Origin: DAOTZR01 sp034432595
GTDB taxonomy: Bacteria; Chloroflexota; Anaerolineae; B4-G1; SLSP01
Assembly (NCBI GenBank): GCA_034432595.1
Contig: DAOUBT010000031.1
Location: 1 to 64,000, forward strand
Direction: 5' to 3'
DNA length: 64,000 nt
Both the position numbers and the translations under genes were made by a program. Under the pieces are notes generated by a model, which worked only from the letters and a program-made list of their open reading frames with translations, ran no database searches and was not told where the DNA came from. The first letter of the stretch is position 1. Every line of letters starts with the position of its first letter. This document shows, piece by piece, positions 41,264-50,356 of the stretch.

Positions 41264-41515
41264 TTAGTGCACAGCAATGGGCGTCACGGGCACGAACTTG
41301 ATCGCCAGCGCCACCACCAGCGCGTAAATCGCGATGGCTTCGGCAAAGGCGATGGCCAGAATCATGTTCGTGAGGATGTTGCCCGACGATTCGGGGTTGC
41401 GCCCGATAGCCTCCATCGCCTTACCGGCCAGCATGCCAATGGCCAGAGCCGGCCCCAGCGCACCCAAACCAATGGCCAGCGCCGCAGCGAACTGAGTAGC
41501 AGCCGTATAGTCCAT
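41264..41515 (-). CDS. atpE: ATP synthase subunit c
   Basis: An 83-residue hairpin forming the rotor ring. Helix 1 LAIGLGALGPALAIGMLAGKAMEAI, polar loop GRNPES, helix 2 with the ion-binding Glu in AIAFAEAIAIYALVVAL. The Gln and Ser residues that mark sodium-binding rings are replaced by Pro/Ala, so it looks proton-specific. Preceded by a ribosome site GGAGG. Confidence 0.95.
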   Translation of the reverse strand: MDYTAATQFAAALAIGLGALGPALAIGMLAGKAMEAIGRNPESSGNILTNMILAIAFAEAIAIYALVVALAIKFVPVTPIAVH

Positions 41516-41559
41516 AGTTTTTCCTCCGAAAATTAAAGAATGCGTGAAATGTTCAAAGG

Positions 41560-42531
41560 TTAAGCCGCGTGATGATGTTCCTCATGCCCCTCGCCGCCAT
41601 GGCCCTCGGTCGCCATGGAGTAGAAGATGAGCGAGAGCATGGAGAAGACTACAGCCTGAATCAGGCCCACAAATAGTTCGAGGCCCATAAAGGGAAGCAC
41701 AACCACAAAGGCTGCCAGGAAAGTAACCACAGCCAGCAGCACTTCGCCGGCAAAGATGTTGCCAAACAAACGGAAAGCAAACGAGAAGATTTTAATCACC
41801 TCACTCATCAGCTCCAGGATGCCCACAAAGCCATTGGCTATCATGAGCACGGGACGCAAAGCGCCTTTAACCTCCGGCGGCGCGCTAAAATTGATGTATT
41901 TGCGCAGGTAGTGGCGCCCCTGAAAGCGGAACCCATAATACTGCACAGCAATCATGGTGATCAAACCCAACGCCAGGGTGGTGCTCAGGTCCGCATTAGC
42001 TGAACGGAAGAGCGGAACCAAAACTTTCTCGCCGTTATGTTCGGCCCACACGCCAACAGTGCCAAAACCGGGCAGAAGTCCCATCCAGTTATTGACCAGG
42101 ATGAAGAAGAAGAATGTAGCGAAAAGCGGGAAGAAGACGCGCGCTTTTTCCGCGCCAACGACCGACGCCACAAAATTAAAGACCGTTTCGATGATGCCTT
42201 CCACAGCCACCACGAACTTGCTGCTTTCCCCGGTTTGCTCCGCGCGCTTCACCCCACGACGATAGGCCACCCCCACCAGAATAAGGAGCAGCATCGTCAA
42301 CCAGGTCGCGGTAAGGGTGTTAGGTAATTCCCCTATCAAGGGAATTTCCACCGGCAGGCGTTCCGGCGCCATGCTGATTTCAGGCAGGGCTTTACCGGGC
42401 ACTTCGACCAAACCCAGCAGCTTGCCAGAAGTCTTCTGCGGCCAGGCTACCCCCGCCACGCACAAAAAGACCACCAGCAATGTGATGAGCAGAACAGCCC
42501 ATTTAGAAAGCTTGCGCTTCTGTGGTTCCAT
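41560..42531 (-). CDS. atpB: ATP synthase subunit a
   Basis: A 323-residue membrane stator. The essential Arg lies in ELMSEVIKIFSFAFRLFGNIFAGE, and VGLIQAVVFSMLSLIFYS is the last helix. It ends in an unusual histidine-rich tail, EGHGGEGHEEHHHAA. It has a longer than usual external segment before helix 2. It starts three bases after the atpZ stop, so the genes are tightly coupled. Confidence 0.93.
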   Translation of the reverse strand: MEPQKRKLSKWAVLLITLLVVFLCVAGVAWPQKTSGKLLGLVEVPGKALPEISMAPERLPVEIPLIGELPNTLTATWLTMLLLILVGVAYRRGVKRAEQTGESSKFVVAVEGIIETVFNFVASVVGAEKARVFFPLFATFFFFILVNNWMGLLPGFGTVGVWAEHNGEKVLVPLFRSANADLSTTLALGLITMIAVQYYGFRFQGRHYLRKYINFSAPPEVKGALRPVLMIANGFVGILELMSEVIKIFSFAFRLFGNIFAGEVLLAVVTFLAAFVVVLPFMGLELFVGLIQAVVFSMLSLIFYSMATEGHGGEGHEEHHHAA

Positions 42532-42534
42532 ACC

Positions 42535-42804
42535 TTATGACTCCCGTTTGTGAGTTTGCCCCATGCGGGCCGCAACCGCGCGTGTGACCCAACGGTAAAC
42601 CAGAATCGGGCCGACAATCATACCGAAAAGCGTGAGGACTAACGTAATCCAGGGGAGCGTACCGAGCTGACGATCAATCAGGTACCCCAGCGCCAACGCC
42701 CCAAGCACCGGGCAGGCCAGCATCAACCCGGCCTGACCTCCCATCGCCAGCGCCCAGGCTGTATCTGACCATTGCGTCCGCCCCGTTCGAGGTTTCTCTT
42801 CCAT
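42535..42804 (-). CDS. atpZ: AtpZ/AtpI-family protein
   Basis: An 89-residue two-helix membrane protein. ACPVLGALALGYLIDRQLGT and VLTLFGMIVGPILVYR fit the AtpZ/AtpI family, which aids assembly of the c-ring. Start chosen at ATG 42804 (GAGGGCGG upstream); another ATG lies four codons farther up. First gene of the atp operon. Confidence 0.8.
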   Translation of the reverse strand: MEEKPRTGRTQWSDTAWALAMGGQAGLMLACPVLGALALGYLIDRQLGTLPWITLVLTLFGMIVGPILVYRWVTRAVAARMGQTHKRES

Positions 42805-42822
42805 TTCCGCCCTCACGCCAGT

Positions 42823-42850
42823 ACTATAACTTGAATCCGTAAAAACTCAA
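42823..42850 (-). promoter_or_regulatory. Promoter of the atp operon
   Basis: Minus strand TTGAGT (42850-42845), 16-base spacer, TATAGT (42828-42823), overlapping the nuoN stop codon. No terminator separates nuo from atp, so read-through is also likely. Confidence 0.55.
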
Positions 42851-44367
42851 CCGCCCCACAACACAAGCCCGGCGGACTCCAGAGCGGGCAGCACCCATCC
42901 CGGAACCACCCCCAACAGCAGGATGAGCACGCAGGTGAGGATAAGCGCCGCTCGGAACCAACCGGTCAAGGGCAAGGCCGTCTCCGGCCCCGATTGCAGG
43001 TACGCTGCGCGGATGAGCTTCCAGTAGTAGCCCAGGGAAATCACACTGTTCAGCACACCCAAGACCGCCAGCCAGAGCAGGTTAGCTTCGATGGCAGCCG
43101 AGAAAAGCCAGAGCTTACCAATGAAGCCCGCCGTCGGCGGAATGCCCGCCAGGGAGATGAGACCCAGCGCCAGCACAAAAGCGGCGAAGGGTGAACGCCT
43201 GTACAACCCGGCAAAGTCGCCAATTTCGTAGGAGCCTTGCCGGTATCCAACCAGAATCACCACGGCAAAAACGCCCAGGTTGGTCACGCCGTAAGCCAGG
43301 AGGTAGAGCAACACGGCCGTGATGGCGCGTTGCGCCGGCTCGGCTACCTGCCCGGCTAAGGCGGCTACGCCCACAAGCATGTAGCCGGCCTGCGCGATGC
43401 TCGAATAGGCCAACAGGCGCTTGACATTGGTCTGCACCAGCGCCACCAGGTTGCCCAGGGTCATGGTCAGGGCCGCGAGCGCCACAATCAGGCGCTGCCA
43501 GTTGCCCGGAATGATGTAGAGCGGCGAATCCGGAATGACCAGAGCCGTGACGCGCAGCAACAGGGCAAAACCGGCAATTTTCGGGCCGATGGAAAAGAAG
43601 GCCGTCACAGGCACCGGCGCGCCTTCATAGGCATCAGGCGCCCATTGATGGAAAGGCGCAGCCGCTACCTTGAAGGCGAATCCGGCCAGAATCATGATGA
43701 AAGGCCCTATCAACAGCGGATAGAAAACCGTTTCGGTGCGCGTGGCTATCTGAATGAACTTGCTGCCGATTTCTACCAGATCGGTGGTGCCAAAAATGCC
43801 GTACACCCAGGAGAAACCGTACAGCATCACCGCCGAAAGGGCCGCGCCGTACAGGAAGTACTTGAAAGCCGCCTCGACCGAGCGTTCATCATCGCGCAAG
43901 AAGCCCGCCAACAGCACCGAGAAAAGGCTCACGCTGTCAAAGGCCAGGAAAATCATCACCAGATTGACCGACGCGCCCAGGAAACTGATGGCTAACGTCG
44001 TAAACAGAAGCAGGGCGTAGAAGAAGGCCGGTTCGCGCGAGTTAGCCCGGATGAAGTCATCCGCGGTCAGGGTCACGATAAACACCGCGAGCAGCGCCAG
44101 GGCTTTGACCGTCAGCGCAAAGGTATCCAGGCGCAACACATAGAGCACGCTCAGGGTTTCCTGTTGCACAAGCGGCCACAAGCTGATGACGGCAACTCCA
44201 GCCAGAACGGTAGCGCCCAGCGTCAAGTAGGGTAACCAGGGCTGCGGCTTGTTGCGCCGCCCCACATCCAGCCCAAGGATGAGCGCACCGGCCAGCAACA
44301 GAATCAGCTCCGGCGAAAGCGCCCATAAGGTCTCAAGAAGATTGAGTTCAGCCTGTCCAAAATCCAA
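42847..44367 (-). CDS. nuoN: NADH-quinone oxidoreductase subunit N
   Basis: A 506-residue, 14-helix antiporter-like subunit of the complex I membrane arm. The discontinuous-helix lysine region FKVAAAPFHQWAPDAYEGAPVPVTAF is split at about 230-255, and LLAYSSIAQAGYMLVG near 325. Start: the long frame opens with ATG at 44385, but AGGAGG lies inside those codons, six bases before a TTG at 44367, which I take as the true start. A strong hairpin lies between it and nuoM. Confidence 0.93.
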   Translation of the reverse strand: MDFGQAELNLLETLWALSPELILLLAGALILGLDVGRRNKPQPWLPYLTLGATVLAGVAVISLWPLVQQETLSVLYVLRLDTFALTVKALALLAVFIVTLTADDFIRANSREPAFFYALLLFTTLAISFLGASVNLVMIFLAFDSVSLFSVLLAGFLRDDERSVEAAFKYFLYGAALSAVMLYGFSWVYGIFGTTDLVEIGSKFIQIATRTETVFYPLLIGPFIMILAGFAFKVAAAPFHQWAPDAYEGAPVPVTAFFSIGPKIAGFALLLRVTALVIPDSPLYIIPGNWQRLIVALAALTMTLGNLVALVQTNVKRLLAYSSIAQAGYMLVGVAALAGQVAEPAQRAITAVLLYLLAYGVTNLGVFAVVILVGYRQGSYEIGDFAGLYRRSPFAAFVLALGLISLAGIPPTAGFIGKLWLFSAAIEANLLWLAVLGVLNSVISLGYYWKLIRAAYLQSGPETALPLTGWFRAALILTCVLILLLGVVPGWVLPALESAGLVLWGG

Positions 44368-44398
44368 GGGTGGCCTCCTCAGCATAAACTGTATAGCG

Positions 44399-44422
44399 GG
44401 GGCGCGCGTTCAAGCGCGCCCC
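44399..44422 (-). other. Intercistronic hairpin between nuoM and nuoN
   Basis: GGGGCGCGC-N6-GCGCGCCCC, nine perfect GC-rich pairs, no T-run on the minus strand. It more likely protects or partitions the mRNA than terminates it, since nuoN must be expressed with nuoM. Confidence 0.6.
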
Positions 44423-44438
44423 ATCCGAGACGACACGG

Positions 44439-45968
44439 CTACTTCAAAGAAGAAAGCAGTTGCGTGAAAGCCGCGTTGAACATATCCAGCAGGGGCGTGG
44501 GATAGAAGCCCAGGAAAACCATGATGACCACCAACGGCCACATGGTCACTTTCTCCCACCAGGTCATGTCGGGGAGATGGCCCCAGCGTTCCTTATCCAG
44601 CGTGCCCAGGAAAACGTACTGCACGATCTTCCACAAAATATAGGCCGCGGTAAAGACCATACCGAACACGGCAATGAAACCGGCTACCGGCATGAAGCGC
44701 ACCACCCCACGGAAGACGAAGAATTCGCTCCAGAAGCCGGCCAGACCCGGCAGGCCCAACGAAGCGAAAGCTGTGACCAGGGTGATGCCGTAATAGTAGG
44801 GAATCTGCGTGCCCAGGCCACCGAAGACCTTGAGGTCGCGCGTGTGCGCCCGTTCGTAGAGGATGCCTACCAGGAAGAACAAGCCGCCCGTGATGATGCC
44901 GTGGGCAAACATCTGAATCGAAGCGCCGTTGAGTGCCGCAGTGGCGGCATCCATGTTCAGGCCGCTCAATCCCGCGCCATAGCCTGCCGCCGCCATCGCC
45001 ACGCCCAGCGTGACGTAGCCCATGTGCGCCACCGACGAGTAGGCAATCAGCCGCTTGAGATCCCACTGCGCCATACACACCAGCGCACCGTAGACGATGC
45101 TCAGCACGGCCATGATCGGGATGATGGGCACGGTCACGGTGTAGTAATAGAAGCGCTCCGGGAAGAAGGGCAGGGTGATGCGCACCAACCCGTAAGCACC
45201 CAGCTTCAGCAAGATGCCCGCCAGGATGACGCTGCCCGCGGTCGGCGCCTCGGTGTGCGCATCCGGCAACCAGGTGTGGAAGGGGAAAGACGGAACTTTG
45301 ATGGCAAAGGCGATGAAGAAGGCCCAGAAGGCAAAGGTTGCCATGCCCAGGTTGTTGGCAAAGGGCTTCGCCGCCGCCACTTCCAGGATGTTGAAGGTCC
45401 CGGTCTCGAAGTAAACCGCGATAATCGCCAACAGCATGAACACGCTACCCACGAGCGTGTACAGGAAGAACTTGATGGCAGCATACTCGCGGCGTTTCCC
45501 ACCCCAAATGCCGATGAGCAGGAACATGGGCACCAGACCGATTTCCCAGAAGATATAGAACAGCACCAGGTCCAGCGCCACGAACACACCGATCATGCCC
45601 AACTCAAGGAGGAGGAAGAGGAAGAAGTACTCTTTGACGCGGTACTCGATCACCCGCGAAGAGTAGAACAGGGCCAGGGTCGTCAACAAGCCGGTTAACC
45701 ACAGCATCGCCGCGCTGAAACCGTCCACCCCCAGCGTATAGTTCACGTTAAAGGTGGGGATCCAGCGATAGCTCTCCATGAGCTGCATCTGCCCCGGTCC
45801 ACCTTGCGCCGTCAACGCCCAGATCACGCTCGTCTCCAGCAGGGTGATGAAGGCGAACACCGTGCTGACGGTGCGGATCGCCTTCTTGTTCTCCGACGGG
45901 ATCAGCAACACCAGCAAAGCTCCCACAAGGGGCGTAAACAGGGTGACGCTCAAAATCGGAAAATTCAT
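44439..45968 (-). CDS. nuoM: NADH-quinone oxidoreductase subunit M
   Basis: A 509-residue antiporter-like membrane subunit. VDGFSAAMLWLTGLL (about 81), FWEIGLVPMFLLIGIWGG (about 140), VPSFPFHTWLPDAHTEAPT (about 222) and LIAYSSVAHMGYVTLG (about 307) are family landmarks with the conserved Glu and Lys residues of the proton channel. Length is typical. Confidence 0.96.
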   Translation of the reverse strand: MNFPILSVTLFTPLVGALLVLLIPSENKKAIRTVSTVFAFITLLETSVIWALTAQGGPGQMQLMESYRWIPTFNVNYTLGVDGFSAAMLWLTGLLTTLALFYSSRVIEYRVKEYFFLFLLLELGMIGVFVALDLVLFYIFWEIGLVPMFLLIGIWGGKRREYAAIKFFLYTLVGSVFMLLAIIAVYFETGTFNILEVAAAKPFANNLGMATFAFWAFFIAFAIKVPSFPFHTWLPDAHTEAPTAGSVILAGILLKLGAYGLVRITLPFFPERFYYYTVTVPIIPIMAVLSIVYGALVCMAQWDLKRLIAYSSVAHMGYVTLGVAMAAAGYGAGLSGLNMDAATAALNGASIQMFAHGIITGGLFFLVGILYERAHTRDLKVFGGLGTQIPYYYGITLVTAFASLGLPGLAGFWSEFFVFRGVVRFMPVAGFIAVFGMVFTAAYILWKIVQYVFLGTLDKERWGHLPDMTWWEKVTMWPLVVIMVFLGFYPTPLLDMFNAAFTQLLSSLK

Positions 45969-46003
45969 AGCCAGCTCTCCTCAACCATAGATTTGCCGGA
46001 AAT

Positions 46004-48235
46004 TTACATCAAGATTGGCGTTCGCAGGATGAACACCATCACCAACACCACAACGGTCAGCAGGGCCAGCCAGAGGTAGTCCTGCACATTACCAGACTGA
46101 ATGACGCGCAAGGTCGCCCCTAATTGGGTCATCACCTGCCCGGTCAGGTTGACCAGACCATCTACCAGGCCCTGATCAAGCCAATCGAGCAGGGCGGAGA
46201 GGCCGCGGCCCAGCCAACCCATCAGGTTGACGAAGGGGTCCACGAGGTGCGTATCCAACCAGTTGCCGAGGGCCGAAAGCGCCCGCCCCAGACGTGCCGC
46301 GCCGTTCACCAGGCCATCAACCACGGTGCGATCAAACCAGGCGAACACTTCAGCGAGCTGCTTCGAGAGCCAGACCACGGTCGCCGCGTACAGCTCATCG
46401 AAGTAGAAGCGGTCGCGCATCGCTTCGTAGAAGAAGCCCAGGCCAAGCTTGCGCATCCCCGCCTCGACGGGATCCATTTGCCCGGCCACCAGCGGTTTGC
46501 GCCCATACACCAGCCAGCCGGTGGTCAACCCGCCCAGACCGGCGATGAGACCGGCAATCAAGGGCAGAATCGGCGCGCTCTCGCTCACCACTTCAGCCAG
46601 ATGCGGGACGGCTGCCGCCGCGTGCGCGCCTTCGCTTTCGATGGTGCTCATCATAAAATGATGGAACCAGTTGGGGACAACACCGCCCAGCACGGGGAAG
46701 TGTTCCGGAATGCCCACCCACCCCAGCACAACCGAGAAGGCCGCCAGAATGAGCAGCGGCACGGTCATGGCGGGCACGCTCTCCGGGGCGTGCGCGGCGG
46801 CCTCGCTGCGCGGTTCACCCAGGAAGGTGAGGCACAGTTGGCGCGCGGTGTAGAAAGCGGTGATGAAGGCCGCCACGGCCAGGGTCCAGAAGACCGCCGG
46901 CGCGGCTTCGTAGGCCTGCGCTAAAATTTCATCTTTCGACCAGAAGCCTGCGGTAAAGATGGGGAAGCCGGAAAGCGCCAGACCGCCGATGAGGAACGCG
47001 ATCCAGGTGCGCGGCATCCGCCGTGCCAGACCGCCCATGCCCATCATGTCATTGGGATTGAAGGCGTGGCCGTGCCCATGGTCATCGTGTCCATGATGCG
47101 CCACGTGATGATGCCCGTGCTCCATGCCGTGAATGACCGAACCGGAGCTAAGGAAGAGCAGGGCCTTGAAGAAGGCGTGCGTGATGAGGTGGAACGCCCC
47201 CGCGACGTAAGCCCCAATGCCGAGGGCCGCAATCATATACCCCAATTGACTGATGGTGGAGAAGGCCAGGACGCGCTTGACATCGTTCTGCGCGATGGCG
47301 ATGATGGAGGCGAAAATGGCGGTGAAGGTGCCGATGACCGCCACCACCGTCATCTGCGGGCCGCCCTGCACCGCCGCGAAGAGCGGGAAGGCGCGCACGA
47401 CCAGGAACACGCCTGCGGACACCATCGTCGCCGCATGGATGAGGGCGGAAACGGGGGTCGGGCCTTCCATCGCGTCGGGCAGCCAGACGTGGAGCGGGAA
47501 TTGCGCGCTCTTGCCTACCGTGCCCCCGAAGATGAGCAACGAGGCGACGGTCGCTACCGAGAGCGAGGTGCCCATGAAGGGCGTGTGCGCCAGGTAGGCC
47601 AGGGTTTCGGGTTTGAACAGCTCAGCATAGTTGAGCGTGCCCACTTCTGCATAGAGCACGACCAGGCCCAGGGTGAGGAAAAGATCGCCGACCTTGGTGA
47701 CCAGGAAGGCTTTCAGGCCAGCGCGATAGGCGGATTCCTTTTCGTACCAGAAGCCAATGAGGAGGTACGAACAGGTCCCCATGATTTCCCAGAAGATGAA
47801 GAGCGTGAGCAGGCTGTCGAAAACCACCAGGCCCAGCATCCCCGTGGCGAAAAGGGAGATGTAGGCAAAGAAACGGCTATAGCGCGGATCGCCCGCCATG
47901 TAGCCCACGCTGTAGATGAAAATCATCAGACATACCAGCGGGACCATGAAGAGCATCACCGCGGTCGCCGGGTCAATGTAGATGCTCAGCCCCAGTTTGC
48001 CCAGGCCGGTGGCCAGCCAGTGCAGCCCTTCCGGATGATAGGCGTGCTCCCCGCCGCCCACCGGCAGGGTAACCGCGCGCCAGAAAACGAGCTGCGCCAA
48101 CACAAACGCGATGGCGATGCCTCCAATGGCCACACTATGACTGAGGTCACGCCGGCGTGAGGTGAACAGCGCAATGGTCACAAAGGCCAGAAACGGAAAC
48201 AGCGGAATAAACCAGGCCAGATTGAGTAATTCCAT
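46004..48235 (-). CDS. nuoL: NADH-quinone oxidoreductase subunit L
   Basis: A 743-residue subunit at the distal end of the membrane arm, with about 16 helices and the long C-terminal lateral helix. FWEIMGTCSYLLIGFW (about 150), GKSAQFPLHVWLPDAMEGPTPVSALIHAATMVSAG (split; about 230-262) and VLAFSTISQLGYM (about 325) are present. A histidine-rich cytoplasmic or external loop (MEHGHHHVAHHGHDDHGHGH, about 375) is unusual and may bind metal. Start chosen at ATG 48235 (AGAGGTGG upstream); GTG 48241 is the alternative. Confidence 0.96.
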   Translation of the reverse strand: MELLNLAWFIPLFPFLAFVTIALFTSRRRDLSHSVAIGGIAIAFVLAQLVFWRAVTLPVGGGEHAYHPEGLHWLATGLGKLGLSIYIDPATAVMLFMVPLVCLMIFIYSVGYMAGDPRYSRFFAYISLFATGMLGLVVFDSLLTLFIFWEIMGTCSYLLIGFWYEKESAYRAGLKAFLVTKVGDLFLTLGLVVLYAEVGTLNYAELFKPETLAYLAHTPFMGTSLSVATVASLLIFGGTVGKSAQFPLHVWLPDAMEGPTPVSALIHAATMVSAGVFLVVRAFPLFAAVQGGPQMTVVAVIGTFTAIFASIIAIAQNDVKRVLAFSTISQLGYMIAALGIGAYVAGAFHLITHAFFKALLFLSSGSVIHGMEHGHHHVAHHGHDDHGHGHAFNPNDMMGMGGLARRMPRTWIAFLIGGLALSGFPIFTAGFWSKDEILAQAYEAAPAVFWTLAVAAFITAFYTARQLCLTFLGEPRSEAAAHAPESVPAMTVPLLILAAFSVVLGWVGIPEHFPVLGGVVPNWFHHFMMSTIESEGAHAAAAVPHLAEVVSESAPILPLIAGLIAGLGGLTTGWLVYGRKPLVAGQMDPVEAGMRKLGLGFFYEAMRDRFYFDELYAATVVWLSKQLAEVFAWFDRTVVDGLVNGAARLGRALSALGNWLDTHLVDPFVNLMGWLGRGLSALLDWLDQGLVDGLVNLTGQVMTQLGATLRVIQSGNVQDYLWLALLTVVVLVMVFILRTPILM

Positions 48236-48244
48236 AACCACCTC

Positions 48245-48553
48245 TTAGCCCTTGAGAAGGTCCACTTTATCCACATTCGAGGTCTGCCGCAAGCGCCAGA
48301 TCGCCAACACCAGGGCAAGACCGAGCGCCGCTTCCGCAGCCGCAACGGCAAAAATCATCAGGGCGAAAACCTGCCCGTGCACAGCGCCATATTCCAGATG
48401 CCGTGCCCAGGCCAGGAGGTTCAGGTTCACGGCATTGAGCATCAGCTCGATGGACATCAATACGGCCACCAGGTTGCGCCGCGCCAGGACACCGAACAGG
48501 CCAATCACAAACAGGGCTGCCGCCAGGACGAGATACCAGGAAAAGGGCACCAT
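48245..48553 (-). CDS. nuoK: NADH-quinone oxidoreductase subunit K
   Basis: A 102-residue three-helix subunit. RRNLVAVLMSIELMLNAVNLN holds the conserved Glu of helix 2 and FAVAAAEAALGLALVLAI the Glu of helix 3. Its ATG overlaps the nuoJ stop codon (TAATG). Confidence 0.95.
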   Translation of the reverse strand: MVPFSWYLVLAAALFVIGLFGVLARRNLVAVLMSIELMLNAVNLNLLAWARHLEYGAVHGQVFALMIFAVAAAEAALGLALVLAIWRLRQTSNVDKVDLLKG

Positions 48554-49095
48554 TATGACCGCTCCTTTGCCAGATAAAGTGAACCCATCAACACCACGAC
48601 CAGCAAGAGCGAGACCAGCTCAAAGGGGAGCGCGAAGCCCTGCGCGTCCACCAGGCCCTGCCCCAGCCGCAGAAGTTGATCGGGTGCCGTTTCCACCAGG
48701 GGAGATGCGGGCCACGTCAACCGCTGCGCCACGGGCAGGAAAGGCTGAAAGAGCATGGCAAACAGGGCCACGAAAGCGGCCAGCGCGAGCACAGCCGCCA
48801 TCAGCGGATCGGTGGTGGTGCGCTCCACCGGCATCATGGCGCGCTCCGTCACGACAATGGCGATGGCGACCAGCACCGCCACGCCACCGACGTAGATGAA
48901 GAGCTGCAAAGCTGCAATAAAGGGGAAGCTGAGGAGGACGTACACGCCCGCCACGCCCACAAAAGCCAACACCAGGCCTAACACGGCGTGGAAGATGTTG
49001 CGCGCCAACACCACCAAAAGCGACCCGCCTATCGCTATCGCCCCAAAGAGCAAGAAGACAACGTGAGATACCGTCAGCGTTTCCATCATCTCCAT
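48553..49095 (-). CDS. nuoJ: NADH-quinone oxidoreductase subunit J
   Basis: A 180-residue five-helix subunit. LGLVLAFVGVAGVYVLLSFPFIAALQLFIYVGGVAVLV is split around residues 35-72 and contains the pi-bulge Tyr in the IYVGGVAVL helix. Gly-rich ribosome region GCTGGGGGCT precedes the ATG. Ten bases after nuoH: no nuoI gene intervenes, unlike the common H-I-J order. Confidence 0.94.
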   Translation of the reverse strand: MEMMETLTVSHVVFLLFGAIAIGGSLLVVLARNIFHAVLGLVLAFVGVAGVYVLLSFPFIAALQLFIYVGGVAVLVAIAIVVTERAMMPVERTTTDPLMAAVLALAAFVALFAMLFQPFLPVAQRLTWPASPLVETAPDQLLRLGQGLVDAQGFALPFELVSLLLVVVLMGSLYLAKERS

Positions 49096-49104
49096 AGCCC
49101 CCAG

Positions 49105-50328
49105 CTAAAGCTCCGCCTGTAACGCGGCCTGCCGTGCCTGCTCGCGCTGTTGCATGCGCGCTTCGACGCCGCGCAGCACGACAAAGACGAGCAGCGCCAC
49201 CACGACGTTCGCCAGCAGGAGCAAGGCACTGCGTCCCGCCAGCGAGGTCACCCCTGCCGCGCGCGCCGCCGCATCCACCAGGGCAACCACAACCACCATC
49301 GTCAGGCCCAGAGGCGTGAGGAATTTCCAGCTAAAATTGAGGATGTGGTCAATCCTCATGCGCGGCATCGCGCCCCAGAAGAACATGAAGAGCGTGAACA
49401 TGATCAGGCTCTTGATGAGCAGCCACACCGCGCCCAGGATGGGTACCGTCTCCACGAAGGGGCCTTGCCAGCCACCCAGGAAGACAATCGAGAAGAGCAC
49501 CGAACCGGCAAAAATGTTGATAAACTCGGCCAGGTAGAAGGCGCCGAACATCATGCCGCTGTACTCAATGAAGTAACCGGCCACGATTTCCGCGTCCGCC
49601 TCGGTGATTTCAAAAGGCAGGCGTCCCACCTCGGCGGTCAAGGCCATCAGGTAGATAAAGGCCGGAATCGGCAAAGCGACGATGAGGGGGATCTGCTGGA
49701 AGCGCACAATGTCCTGCATCGAAAGCGAACCGACCAGCATCACCACGGTAATCAGGGCCAGGACTTGCGGCACTTCATAGCTGACAATTTGAGCGATGGC
49801 GCGGAAAGCACCCACATCGGCGTATTTGTTGCCGGACCCCCACCCTGCCATCATCATGGAGAAAAGCACCAATGAGGTAATCGCCACGATATAGAAGAGG
49901 CCGATGTTCAGATCCACGCCCTGCATCCCCGCCGGGCCAAAGGGGAGCACGGCCCAGACCGCGAGGGCGATGAAGACCACCAGGATCGGCGCAAGAATGA
50001 AGACCGGGCGGTCGGCGTGCTCCGGAATAATCAGCTCTTTGGTGAGAATTTTAATTGCATCCGCCACCGTCTGGAAAATGGCGTATGGCCCGGCAGACAC
50101 ACCCGAAGCGTTAGGCCCGTATCGGTCCTGCAGACGGGCAATAATTTTACGCGAAGCCCAAATCAGGCCCATGATAGCGATAAAAGGGACGCTCACAACA
50201 ACAAGGGCACTGATAAGGCTCATCACGGTTTCCAGCGCCACCCCCGTCAGGCCCCAACCGCTCAGCAGCGTGCGCAGCCAGTTTCCGATGGCGACAATGG
50301 GATTGGCGAGAAATTGCCAGAAGGTCAT
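49105..50328 (-). CDS. nuoH: NADH-quinone oxidoreductase subunit H
   Basis: A 407-residue, eight- to nine-helix subunit forming the quinone-entry site. RYGPNASGVSAGPYAIFQTVADAIKILTKE is split around residues 68-100; AEVGRLPFEITEADAEIVAGY (about 230) is the invariant loop, and GAMPRMRIDHILNFSWKFLTPL (about 325). Start chosen at ATG 50328 (GGAGGTG upstream). Confidence 0.96.
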   Translation of the reverse strand: MTFWQFLANPIVAIGNWLRTLLSGWGLTGVALETVMSLISALVVVSVPFIAIMGLIWASRKIIARLQDRYGPNASGVSAGPYAIFQTVADAIKILTKELIIPEHADRPVFILAPILVVFIALAVWAVLPFGPAGMQGVDLNIGLFYIVAITSLVLFSMMMAGWGSGNKYADVGAFRAIAQIVSYEVPQVLALITVVMLVGSLSMQDIVRFQQIPLIVALPIPAFIYLMALTAEVGRLPFEITEADAEIVAGYFIEYSGMMFGAFYLAEFINIFAGSVLFSIVFLGGWQGPFVETVPILGAVWLLIKSLIMFTLFMFFWGAMPRMRIDHILNFSWKFLTPLGLTMVVVVALVDAAARAAGVTSLAGRSALLLLANVVVALLVFVVLRGVEARMQQREQARQAALQAEL

Positions 50329-50356
50329 AGCACCTCCGCCACGCAAGAAATGTGCA

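Noticed and set aside
44460..48160. Long plus-strand frames opposite nuoM and nuoL (412 and 364 codons)
   Set aside because: Antisense shadows of well-conserved complex I genes.
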